Shown piece after piece: positions 1-4,306 of a DNA stretch of 5,697 bases. The notes beneath the pieces were generated by a model. The model did not search any database, had not been told where the DNA came from, and saw only the letters and a list, made by a program, of their open reading frames with translations. A program made the translations under genes and the position numbers. The stretch is from the NCBI GenBank assembly GCA_023488865.1, contig JAMDDG010000003.1, forward strand, positions 1-5,697, in the 5' to 3' direction. Source of the DNA: Bacteroidota bacterium. GTDB lineage: Bacteria; Bacteroidota; Bacteroidia; Bacteroidales; Prolixibacteraceae. Positions within the stretch are counted from its first letter, which is position 1. Each line of letters begins with the position of its first letter.

Positions 1-450
1 GGGGAAAGTCAACTCTTTATCAAGATGCTCAACCCATTTTTGCAAGCATTTCATTTCATTATGTGGGTCAACTCCATTAAGTATCTTCGAGATTCTTAAT
101 CCTTCTTGTCCAAGTGAGGCCCAATAATATTTATCTGACAATTTCTCTTTTGCCTTTTTGACATTTTCTTTTTTGTCTCTTGAAATCGATTTTTCCAAAT
201 CTGAATCATATAAAACCATACTACTCCAGTCAAAACCGTCAATCTCAGATTGCTCAATATAATCTGAAGGCATTTGAAACAAGGTTAAAGAATCCCACTC
301 AATGGTAATCAAAACATTGTCTTTGTCTGAATCGGTATCAATCTCTAAAACTCGTCCTTGCCAACCACTAATTTCAAACTCTTCCAAATCAGGTTCTTTA
401 ACACCTTCTCTTACAATTACACAATCTCCAATCTCTAAATTTAAATTCAT
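1..450 (-). CDS. Hypothetical protein with possible N-terminal SH3-like small barrel, partial (C-terminus off the left edge)
   Basis: An uninterrupted frame runs from an ATG at 450-448 to the window edge, giving the first 150 residues; the stop lies outside. The first ~65 residues are short, beta-rich and acidic (IGDCVIVREGV at 7-17, GWQGRVLEI at 29-37, ITIEWDSLTL at 49-58), a pattern resembling SH3/KOW-like small barrels. An aromatic, acidic middle follows (SDYIEQSEIDGFDWSS, 62-77), then a lysine/glutamate-rich, probably helical part (86-105) and a tail with YYWASLGQEGLRI (108-120). There is no signal peptide or membrane segment, so it is probably cytoplasmic. I recall similar small proteins annotated loosely as hypothetical or calcium-binding, but see no convincing calcium loop and assign no function. 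No Shine-Dalgarno is visible. It starts about 40 nt beyond the attC-like palindrome, in the same direction as the MNT/HEPN pair, so it could be the next cassette of an array. That it is a gene is likely; its role is unknown. Confidence 0.72.
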   Translation of the reverse strand, partial: MNLNLEIGDCVIVREGVKEPDLEEFEISGWQGRVLEIDTDSDKDNVLITIEWDSLTLFQMPSDYIEQSEIDGFDWSSMVLYDSDLEKSISRDKKENVKKAKEKLSDKYYWASLGQEGLRISKILNGVDPHNEMKCLQKWVEHLDKELTFP

Positions 451-489
451 TTTAATAAATGTGATAATGTTTCAAGGAGCGAATAAACT

Positions 490-625
490 GCCCCATAACG
501 TTCTGGGCTATAAGCAGGAGCGGAGTTGCGAGTTAAGAAAGTGTCCTCCAAGATAATTTTGTAGACGTGACCGCCGGATAGTTTTCCACCTATGCCGCTT
601 TTGCTCCATAGCCTTTGTTAGGGGC
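490..625. repeat. attC-like imperfect palindrome (possible integron cassette recombination site)
   Basis: The ends pair as GCCCC-A-TAAC (490-499) with GTTAGGGGC (617-625): nine base pairs with one unpaired A at 495. An unpaired spacer follows (500-504 against 614-616), then a second box, GGCTAT (506-511) with ATAGCC (608-613). The helix continues as AGCAGGAGCGG (513-523) against CCGCTTTTGCT (595-605), complete if two G-T pairs are allowed and with C607 bulged out. The remaining ~70 nt form a variable loop. R box, unpaired spacer, L box, extrahelical bases and variable terminal structure is the known layout of integron attC sites, and 136 nt is within their usual size. The R box GTTAGGG fits GTTRRRY at six of seven positions; the other end fits less well. 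It lies 14 bp after the HEPN stop codon, where an attC would sit in a cassette. No integrase gene is in the window. A MITE or another interspersed palindrome is the alternative. Confidence 0.5.
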
Positions 626-639
626 TGGCGTGGATTTGG

Positions 640-1032
640 TTATAATATTAATTGTTCTATTTCTTCTATGAAACAAGACATCTCACTCAGCATAATTTCG
701 ACTTCAACATTTTCAAAATTTACAAAGGCGTCATAATCACCTTTAGTTCTATTTTGAAAGGCGTTCCGTAGAATTTTACCAAATTTCGGATCTACCTTAT
801 TCGTGGAAATAAATTCTTTGTTGAACCATCCGATCAATTGTCCGTGTTTGGAAGTTTCAAAACTATTTTTTAGGGCTAAAGCAGTCAAGGCATAATACAT
901 ACCGTAATAGATCCGGTTCACCGCAATTACCAGTTTGTCATTCTTTACTAGAAATTTTGCAAGTTCAATCGTTTCAGTGGCTTGATTTAAACGATACTTC
1001 ACTAAGGCATCTCTGTCAATATCCTCAATCAT
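640..1032 (-). CDS. HEPN domain protein (putative toxin/partner of the MNT nucleotidyltransferase)
   Basis: A complete 130-residue protein, the usual length of minimal HEPN proteins, which form all-helical bundles. Family landmarks are ELAKFLVKNDKLVIAVNRIYYGMYYALTAL split as helix 1 and the NRIYYGMYYAL segment (39-49), SKHGQLIGWFNKEF (61-74), the linker KVDPKFGKILRNAF (79-92), and NRTKGDYD (94-101). This matches the HEPN family found beside MNT proteins (Pfam HEPN, PF05168-like) rather than the DUF86/HepT branch. The start codon overlaps the upstream nucleotidyltransferase stop as ATGA (1029-1032), implying translational coupling. In the characterised MntA-HepT systems the HEPN protein is an RNase toxin and the MNT partner silences it by adding AMP groups. 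The catalytic R-x4-6-H motif of active HEPN RNases is not visible: R95 is followed by T-K-G-D-Y with no histidine. RNase activity is therefore uncertain, while the family call is firm. The gene ends 14 bp before the attC-like site. Confidence 0.88.
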   Translation of the reverse strand: MIEDIDRDALVKYRLNQATETIELAKFLVKNDKLVIAVNRIYYGMYYALTALALKNSFETSKHGQLIGWFNKEFISTNKVDPKFGKILRNAFQNRTKGDYDAFVNFENVEVEIMLSEMSCFIEEIEQLIL

Positions 1033-1352
1033 GCATGTATCCCATTTGAAATTGCATTAACAAAGATCGGTTGTTTTCCTCTTAACGTAAATAATTCAGA
1101 TTCGCCAATTATATGGGTATCTGTTATTATATTATACTTTAGGTCAATTTCGTAACACATATCAGAGATTTCTCGTTCTGTTTTCCAATCTGCTTTGTGT
1201 TTAAGAATGATCAAGAAATCGTAGTCGGAATCAGAATGAGCCTTCCCCAAAGCATGAGAACCGAAAAGCACAACATCTTTAAGATTATCTGAAAACCTCG
1301 TTTTTAACAGATTGCTTAAATCATTTAATACTAATTGCTTATTGGCTCTCAT
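1029..1352 (-). CDS. MNT-type minimal nucleotidyltransferase (putative antitoxin of a MNT/HEPN pair)
   Basis: A small polymerase-beta-like nucleotidyltransferase. The signature GSHALGKAHSDSDYDFLII (31-49, counted from the ATG) carries the G-S pair and the S-D-x-D catalytic carboxylates (D43, D45) that bind metal and the nucleotide triphosphate. The end, PIFVNAISNGIHA, is the usual C-terminal helix of this family. I start it at the ATG at 1352-1350 (107 residues). The frame could also open six codons earlier at a TTG (1370-1368), but that TTG lies inside a Bacteroidota-style -7 element, TATATTTG (1375-1368), so a transcript from it would begin downstream of the TTG. Genes of this family pair with HEPN proteins and, in studied cases, modify the partner with AMP. 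The next gene overlaps it by four bases, so both are made from one message. The DNA is AT-rich compared with the oxidoreductase gene, fitting acquired material. Family call is firm; antitoxin role is inferred from context. Confidence 0.88.
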   Translation of the reverse strand: MRANKQLVLNDLSNLLKTRFSDNLKDVVLFGSHALGKAHSDSDYDFLIILKHKADWKTEREISDMCYEIDLKYNIITDTHIIGESELFTLRGKQPIFVNAISNGIHA

Positions 1353-1367
1353 TCTGTAAATTTTATT

Positions 1368-1375
1368 CAAATATA
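1368..1375 (-). promoter_or_regulatory. Candidate Bacteroidota -7 element for the MNT/HEPN operon
   Basis: Read on the minus strand, 1375-1368 is TATATTTG, an exact match to the Bacteroidota sigma-factor -7 consensus TAnnTTTG. A TTTG lies upstream at 1393-1390, but the 14-nt spacing is shorter than the usual ~19-20, so the -33 half is not convincing. Transcription from here would start near 1361 and leave a very short leader before the ATG at 1352, as is common in Bacteroidota. Confidence 0.35.
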
Positions 1376-1404
1376 AAAAATATCAGCGACAAAACTCCTT
1401 TGAG

Positions 1405-1437
1405 GTGTGAAAAGTTAGTTCGACAAACTTTTCTCAC
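1405..1437. repeat. Inverted repeat, 12-bp stem hairpin
   Basis: GTGTGAAAAGTT (1405-1416) pairs with AACTTTTCTCAC (1426-1437) at 11 of 12 positions around a 9-nt loop. Neither side is followed by a T-tract, so it does not look like a normal intrinsic terminator. It abuts the left REP-like arm by one base, and may be the outer part of the same interspersed element. Confidence 0.55.
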
Positions 1438-1438
1438 T

Positions 1439-1598
1439 TGCCCCCGCTCCCGCGCGATTGCATCGCGTGGTTGAATGAAGGTTAATTCCCCCCTGTTGGT
1501 GCGGATTATGCCAGGGAGAAAGGTCTGTTGGACAAGGATGTCATTGTTATTTGGCAGAGTGGAATACCACGCGATGCAATCGCGCGGGAGCAAGGGCA
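1439..1598. repeat. Pair of inverted REP-like palindromes (BIME-like unit)
   Basis: The 33-nt left arm (1439-1471) and right arm (1566-1598) are reverse complements at 31 of 33 positions and are separated by 94 nt. Each arm contains its own hairpin, with stem CGCGAT/ATCGCG and a 3-nt loop (1453-1467 and 1570-1584), next to a conserved GC-rich flank (GCTCCCG on one side, TGGT on the other). Small palindromes in inverted pairs are the arrangement of REP sequences in BIMEs, which RAYT-type transposases (IS200/IS605 relatives) are known to spread. No RAYT gene is present here. The GC-rich arms stand out sharply from the AT-rich surroundings. The two arms could also form one long hairpin in single-stranded DNA or RNA. 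Confidence 0.65.
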
Positions 1599-1604
1599 CT
1601 TCAA

Positions 1605-1661
1605 TGTATTCCCTTTATTTCCAAATATTTCTATGTATTTCCATCTATTCCCTTTTATTTC
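1605..1661. repeat. Degenerate ~10-bp tandem repeat (TATTYCC units)
   Basis: The tetranucleotide TATT recurs at 1607, 1616, 1626, 1636, 1646 and 1656, spaced 9, 10, 10, 10 and 10 bp, each time followed by C/T-rich bases (consensus TATTYCC). The tract is almost pure pyrimidine plus A on the plus strand. The spacing equals one turn of DNA, so all units face the same side of the helix. It could be a protein-binding or bending tract, or simply a decayed microsatellite. The frames reading through it give repetitive aromatic peptides and are not genes. Confidence 0.55.
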
Positions 1662-1682
1662 AACAAAGGTCATGATTGTCCC

Positions 1683-1725
1683 AAAAAAAAAGCGGAGCAC
1701 CGATCATCTGCACCGGCGCTCCGCT
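1683..1725 (-). terminator. Rho-independent terminator of the oxidoreductase gene
   Basis: On the minus strand AGCGGAGC (1725-1718) pairs with GCTCCGCT (1698-1691). One mismatch follows, then three further G-C pairs (1714-1716 with 1700-1702) around an 11-nt loop. Nine T residues follow on the transcript (A-tract 1683-1691 on the plus strand). It lies 25 bp past the oxidoreductase stop codon and isolates that gene from the repeat region. Confidence 0.9.
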
Positions 1726-1749
1726 CCTTACTGTACAAGCTGTTGCTGC

Positions 1750-3066
1750 TTATAGGGTGGGCAATTTCCAGGAATTCTGATAGTTTGCCAAAATTAATTT
1801 GTCTGCTTCGGGATCATTCTTGAAACTTTGCTTGTCGCCATCCCAGTTTACCTGTCTGCCAAGCCGGTAGGCAATGTTTCCCAAAGAGGCAATCCGGGCG
1901 ATATGGGCGCCAATTTCTATGTCGCAATTGGGTTTTTGCCTGGATTTCATACATTCCAGGAAGTTTTTTACGTGCAGGTCGAGCCCCTGGCCAGTACCTG
2001 GTTGAAGCGGGACAGGCTTCATGCCCTCCTTGGCTGAGGTGCTTTTAGTTTCAGGAAGTACTTCCCAACCGTTGCGGTCAACCACCAGCGTACCATACTC
2101 CCCGATGAACGCAACACCGTGGCCCCGTCCGCCGTAGTTCTGTCCGTAGATGCCAATGGTATGGTCCCAGACAATGTTGAAATCGCCAAAATCATAAATC
2201 GCCATCATGGTATCAGGCGTTTGCATTGCATCGGTAGGGAAAGCATATTTCCCGCCGGAAGCCATTACCGATTTGGGAACATACTGATTCATACCAAAAA
2301 GCGCATAATCAAGCAGGTGGACTCCCCAGTCGGTCATCAAACCACCCGCGTAATCCCAATACCAACGGAAAGTAAAGTGGAACCGGTTGATATTGAATGG
2401 CCGCTTGGGAGCTGGTCCCAACCACATATCGTAATTTACACCCGCCGGTACGGGAGCGTCAGGTTGAACAGGAATAGAACCCTTCCAGCCCACATACGAC
2501 CAGGCGCGAGCCGAGCGAACCCGGCCCAGTTTCCCGCTGTGGACATATTCCACTGCATTCTGCCAGTGCGGATCGCTGCGTTGCCACTGTCCGACTTGTA
2601 CCACCCTGTTATATTTGCGCGCTGCTTTGACCATCAGGTTGCATTCTTCAATGGTCCTTCCCAGCGGTTTTTCGCAATAAACATCCTTTCCCGACTGGCA
2701 GGCGTAAATCATCGGCAGGCAATGCCAGTGGTCGGGGGTGCCCACGATGACCGCATCGATATCTTTCCGCTCGATCACCTTGCGGAAATCTTCATACAGG
2801 TCGGGGCGCTTTCCGGTCATCTTCTCCACTTCCGCCGCACGTTTGTTCAGAACATTGCTGTCAACATCGCATAAGGCGGCACAGACAACGCCGGGTTGCT
2901 TTAAGAAAGCGGTTAAATCATTAAAGCCCATTCCATTACAACCAATCAAGGCTACGACGACCTTGTCGTTGGCTGAAACACAGGAACTCATTACATTGGG
3001 TAAAACGGCAATCCCGGAAGCTGTTAAACCGGCATCGCGGATAAAATTTCTTCGGCTTGTGCTCAT
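1750..3066 (-). CDS. Gfo/Idh/MocA family oxidoreductase with Tat signal, probably exported
   Basis: A complete 438-residue protein. The N-terminus has a twin-arginine motif (SRRNFI, 4-9), a hydrophobic stretch (14-23) and a cysteine at 29 in VMSSC, so it is probably Tat-exported already folded with its cofactor, and may be a lipoprotein. Residues ~35-155 form the NAD(P)-binding Rossmann domain: VVVALIGCNGMGF (36-48) is the glycine-rich loop, CDVD (66-69) the end of strand 2, and EKPLG (132-136) holds the family's key lysine. The second domain includes the GGLMTDWGVHLLDYALFG segment (241-258), whose D245 and H250 are likely active-site residues, and resembles the Bacteroidetes-type C-terminal domain. 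Such proteins oxidise, reduce or epimerise sugars and sugar alcohols, and GH109 glycosidases share this fold; the substrate cannot be read here. It stands alone: no sugar-uptake or hydrolase neighbours, its own terminator, and a 346-bp upstream gap. Its GC content is visibly higher than that of the genes to its left. Confidence 0.93.
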   Translation of the reverse strand: MSTSRRNFIRDAGLTASGIAVLPNVMSSCVSANDKVVVALIGCNGMGFNDLTAFLKQPGVVCAALCDVDSNVLNKRAAEVEKMTGKRPDLYEDFRKVIERKDIDAVIVGTPDHWHCLPMIYACQSGKDVYCEKPLGRTIEECNLMVKAARKYNRVVQVGQWQRSDPHWQNAVEYVHSGKLGRVRSARAWSYVGWKGSIPVQPDAPVPAGVNYDMWLGPAPKRPFNINRFHFTFRWYWDYAGGLMTDWGVHLLDYALFGMNQYVPKSVMASGGKYAFPTDAMQTPDTMMAIYDFGDFNIVWDHTIGIYGQNYGGRGHGVAFIGEYGTLVVDRNGWEVLPETKSTSAKEGMKPVPLQPGTGQGLDLHVKNFLECMKSRQKPNCDIEIGAHIARIASLGNIAYRLGRQVNWDGDKQSFKNDPEADKLILANYQNSWKLPTL

Positions 3067-3412
3067 ATTATATTAAATTATTCGGTTTTGACATGAAAGC
3101 TGATATTGAGGATTCAATTTGTTATAAAAAACCGCTAAATTTAAACAAAAATGGATAAGAATAGCGTACCCGGAAGATGAATCCGAAATTTTCATTCTTT
3201 TTTTAACTTTCTTTTAATAATCTTAGAAGGTATTTGGAAAATTTTCAGAATGGCATCAAAACGATTGTTCAGTTTTATAATTATTTTTCAGTTTTATAAT
3301 GTGTTTAGTATTAATTTTTTACTTTTAGGGGAAATCAGAATCGGTCTTGAAAAGCTTTAACCTGAAAAAATAATTTAAGTATTTGAAAATTAACCAAATA
3401 ATACTATCTAAA
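3067..3412. other. Divergent intergenic region, AT-rich, with a 14-bp direct repeat
   Basis: This 346-bp gap must hold the promoters of both flanking genes, which point away from each other. I find no tRNA, small ORF with domain features, or riboswitch-like fold. For the plus-strand gene, TAATTTAA (3371-3378) preceded by TTG at 3347-3349 is a weak -7/-33 candidate, 35 nt before the ATG. No convincing -7 element was found for the oxidoreductase. The main structure is the direct repeat at 3268-3300. Confidence 0.5.
3268..3300. repeat. Direct repeat of TTCAGTTTTATAAT, two perfect copies
   Basis: The 14-mer occurs at 3268-3281 and again at 3287-3300, a repeat period of 19 bp, close to two helical turns. 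A shorter related TTTTCAG is at 3242-3248. Its place in a divergent intergenic region, about 110-145 bp before the outer-membrane protein start, would suit a regulator-binding site, but AT-rich DNA also produces such repeats by slippage. Confidence 0.45.
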
Positions 3413-4069
3413 ATGAAACTTAGGATTCTCTTTTTTTCAATTTTTTTGTTACCTTTTTATGCCATAGGGGAAAATTTTATTAAATCGGTGCCTCCTTCAG
3501 CAAACACTCCAACAATTTTTTTGCAACAGACCGAAAAACTACCTGTTGCAAAAAATGAAAGTTCAATTAAGTTAAAAATTGTCGGGAACTTATATGTGGC
3601 TCCTGAAAATTGGTCGAAAGTTGGTGATGGGAAAGATTCAAAATTTGGGGTAGGTCTCGGCGGAATGGTAGGCCTAGGACTGAGAATTGATGACTTAGTT
3701 TTCGGAGTCGGTCCTCATATGGGAATAAACAGATGGGAGGCCAATTACTCACAAAAATCACAAAGCGCTACCTCCAGTGTTTATTATGAATTGGTTGACA
3801 CAGGAATAGAAGGTGATTTTTACATGATGATGGGTAAAAGCAAACTTTCAATCATTCTTGGCAAGGGGGAAACTGAAATAAGTGGAGGATATGTTGTTGA
3901 TGGTCAAACAATTATGTATCCAGATACCAACAAAGCAAAAGAAAGTTACAACAATGTTGGAATTGGATTTTATCTCGGGAAAATACAGATTTCTCCGACA
4001 TACGTCAGTTATACCGGTGTGGCCAAAGCTGCTGAACGGTTGGAAATCAGAATTGGATTGGCGTTTTAA
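3413..4069 (+). CDS. Secreted, probable outer-membrane beta-barrel protein of unknown function
   Basis: A 218-residue protein when started at the ATG at 3413. The frame also opens at a TTG 30 bp earlier, but the ATG places a clean signal peptide at the N-terminus: MKLR, a hydrophobic run ILFFSIFLLPF (5-15) and a likely cut near AIGEN (17-21). After a Pro/Ser/Thr-rich linker (22-50) come alternating glycine- and aromatic-rich strands: LKIVGNLYVAP (54-64), FGVGLGGMVGLGLRI (78-92), LVFGVGPHMGINRW (95-108), GDFYMMMGKSKLSIILG (134-150), VGIGFYLGKIQISPTYVSY (182-200), and a final EIRIGLAF ending in phenylalanine, the usual last residue of outer-membrane barrels. The length would suit a barrel of about eight strands with short loops. 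I do not recognise a specific family or substrate. It has its own terminator and is not in an operon with either neighbour. Export is well supported; the barrel assignment is likely but inferred from composition. Confidence 0.82.
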   Translation: MKLRILFFSIFLLPFYAIGENFIKSVPPSANTPTIFLQQTEKLPVAKNESSIKLKIVGNLYVAPENWSKVGDGKDSKFGVGLGGMVGLGLRIDDLVFGVGPHMGINRWEANYSQKSQSATSSVYYELVDTGIEGDFYMMMGKSKLSIILGKGETEISGGYVVDGQTIMYPDTNKAKESYNNVGIGFYLGKIQISPTYVSYTGVAKAAERLEIRIGLAF

Positions 4070-4089
4070 CTTTTCCTTGCCACTATATC

Positions 4090-4128
4090 AAGATAAAGCC
4101 GGAGAATTGAATCCGGCTTTATCTTTTT
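4090..4128 (+). terminator. Rho-independent terminator after the outer-membrane protein gene
   Basis: AAGATAAAGCCGGA (4090-4103) and TCCGGCTTTATCTT (4112-4125) are perfect inverted complements, a 14-bp stem with an 8-nt loop, running into five T residues (4124-4128). It begins 20 bp after the stop codon and separates this gene from glnN. The A-rich 5' flank is short, so activity on the minus strand is less likely. Confidence 0.93.
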
Positions 4129-4306
4129 GAATTAATTCGAAAATCAAAAAAACGCATGATTTTATTCAATAGCCTTAAATAAATAGTATTTAATGTTAAA
4201 AAAATATGAAATATTGAATTTATGAAGATAAATAAGGGGGTATTGATAAAAAATATATAATTTAGCTGAAAATTCAGAAATTATAATTTTTAAATATTTA
4301 ATAGCT
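4129..4306 (+). promoter_or_regulatory. AT-rich leader region of glnN, promoter not resolved
   Basis: This strongly AT-rich stretch must carry the glnN promoter. The best -7 candidate is TAATTTAG (4258-4265), one mismatch from TAnnTTTG and 41 nt before the ATG, but no TTTG lies at the right distance upstream. The only GC interruption is a GGGGG run at 4236-4240. I see no riboswitch-like fold and no credible small gene. A nitrogen-responsive site is plausible on biological grounds but none is identifiable. Confidence 0.3.

Larger units (their letters stand above)
1381..1681. other. Non-coding, repeat-packed intergenic region
   Basis: No credible gene lies in the 378 bp between the MNT gene and the oxidoreductase stop. 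Several overlapping frames of 60-90 codons exist on both strands, but all run through palindromes and low-complexity tracts and show no domain or plausible start. The region contains, in order, a 12-bp stem hairpin (1405-1437), a pair of inverted REP-like units (1439-1598), a pyrimidine-rich tract of phased repeats (1605-1661), and the oxidoreductase terminator (1683-1725). This density suggests an interspersed composite element or the edge of an acquired block. Confidence 0.6.

Noticed and set aside
302..556. An 84-codon plus-strand open frame
   Set aside because: It is antisense to the partial gene at 1-450 and then runs into the attC-like palindrome; composition is serine/threonine-rich shadow sequence.
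1405..1437. Hairpin as an intrinsic terminator
   Set aside because: Neither strand has a T-tract after the stem, and no gene ends next to it.
1405..1598. A second attC site bounding the MNT/HEPN pair on its upstream side
   Set aside because: I looked for GTTRRRY/RYYYAAC ends with an inner paired box here. The palindromes present have no such ends and are better explained as REP-like units.
1363..1823. Several open frames of 64-90 codons on both strands
   Set aside because: They run through the REP-like arms, the phased pyrimidine tract and the terminator; peptides are low-complexity and no plausible start or domain exists.
2119..2874. A 251-codon open frame on the plus strand
   Set aside because: It lies entirely antisense to the well-supported oxidoreductase gene, and its translation shows no family features. 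It is a by-product of the GC-rich codon use of the real gene.
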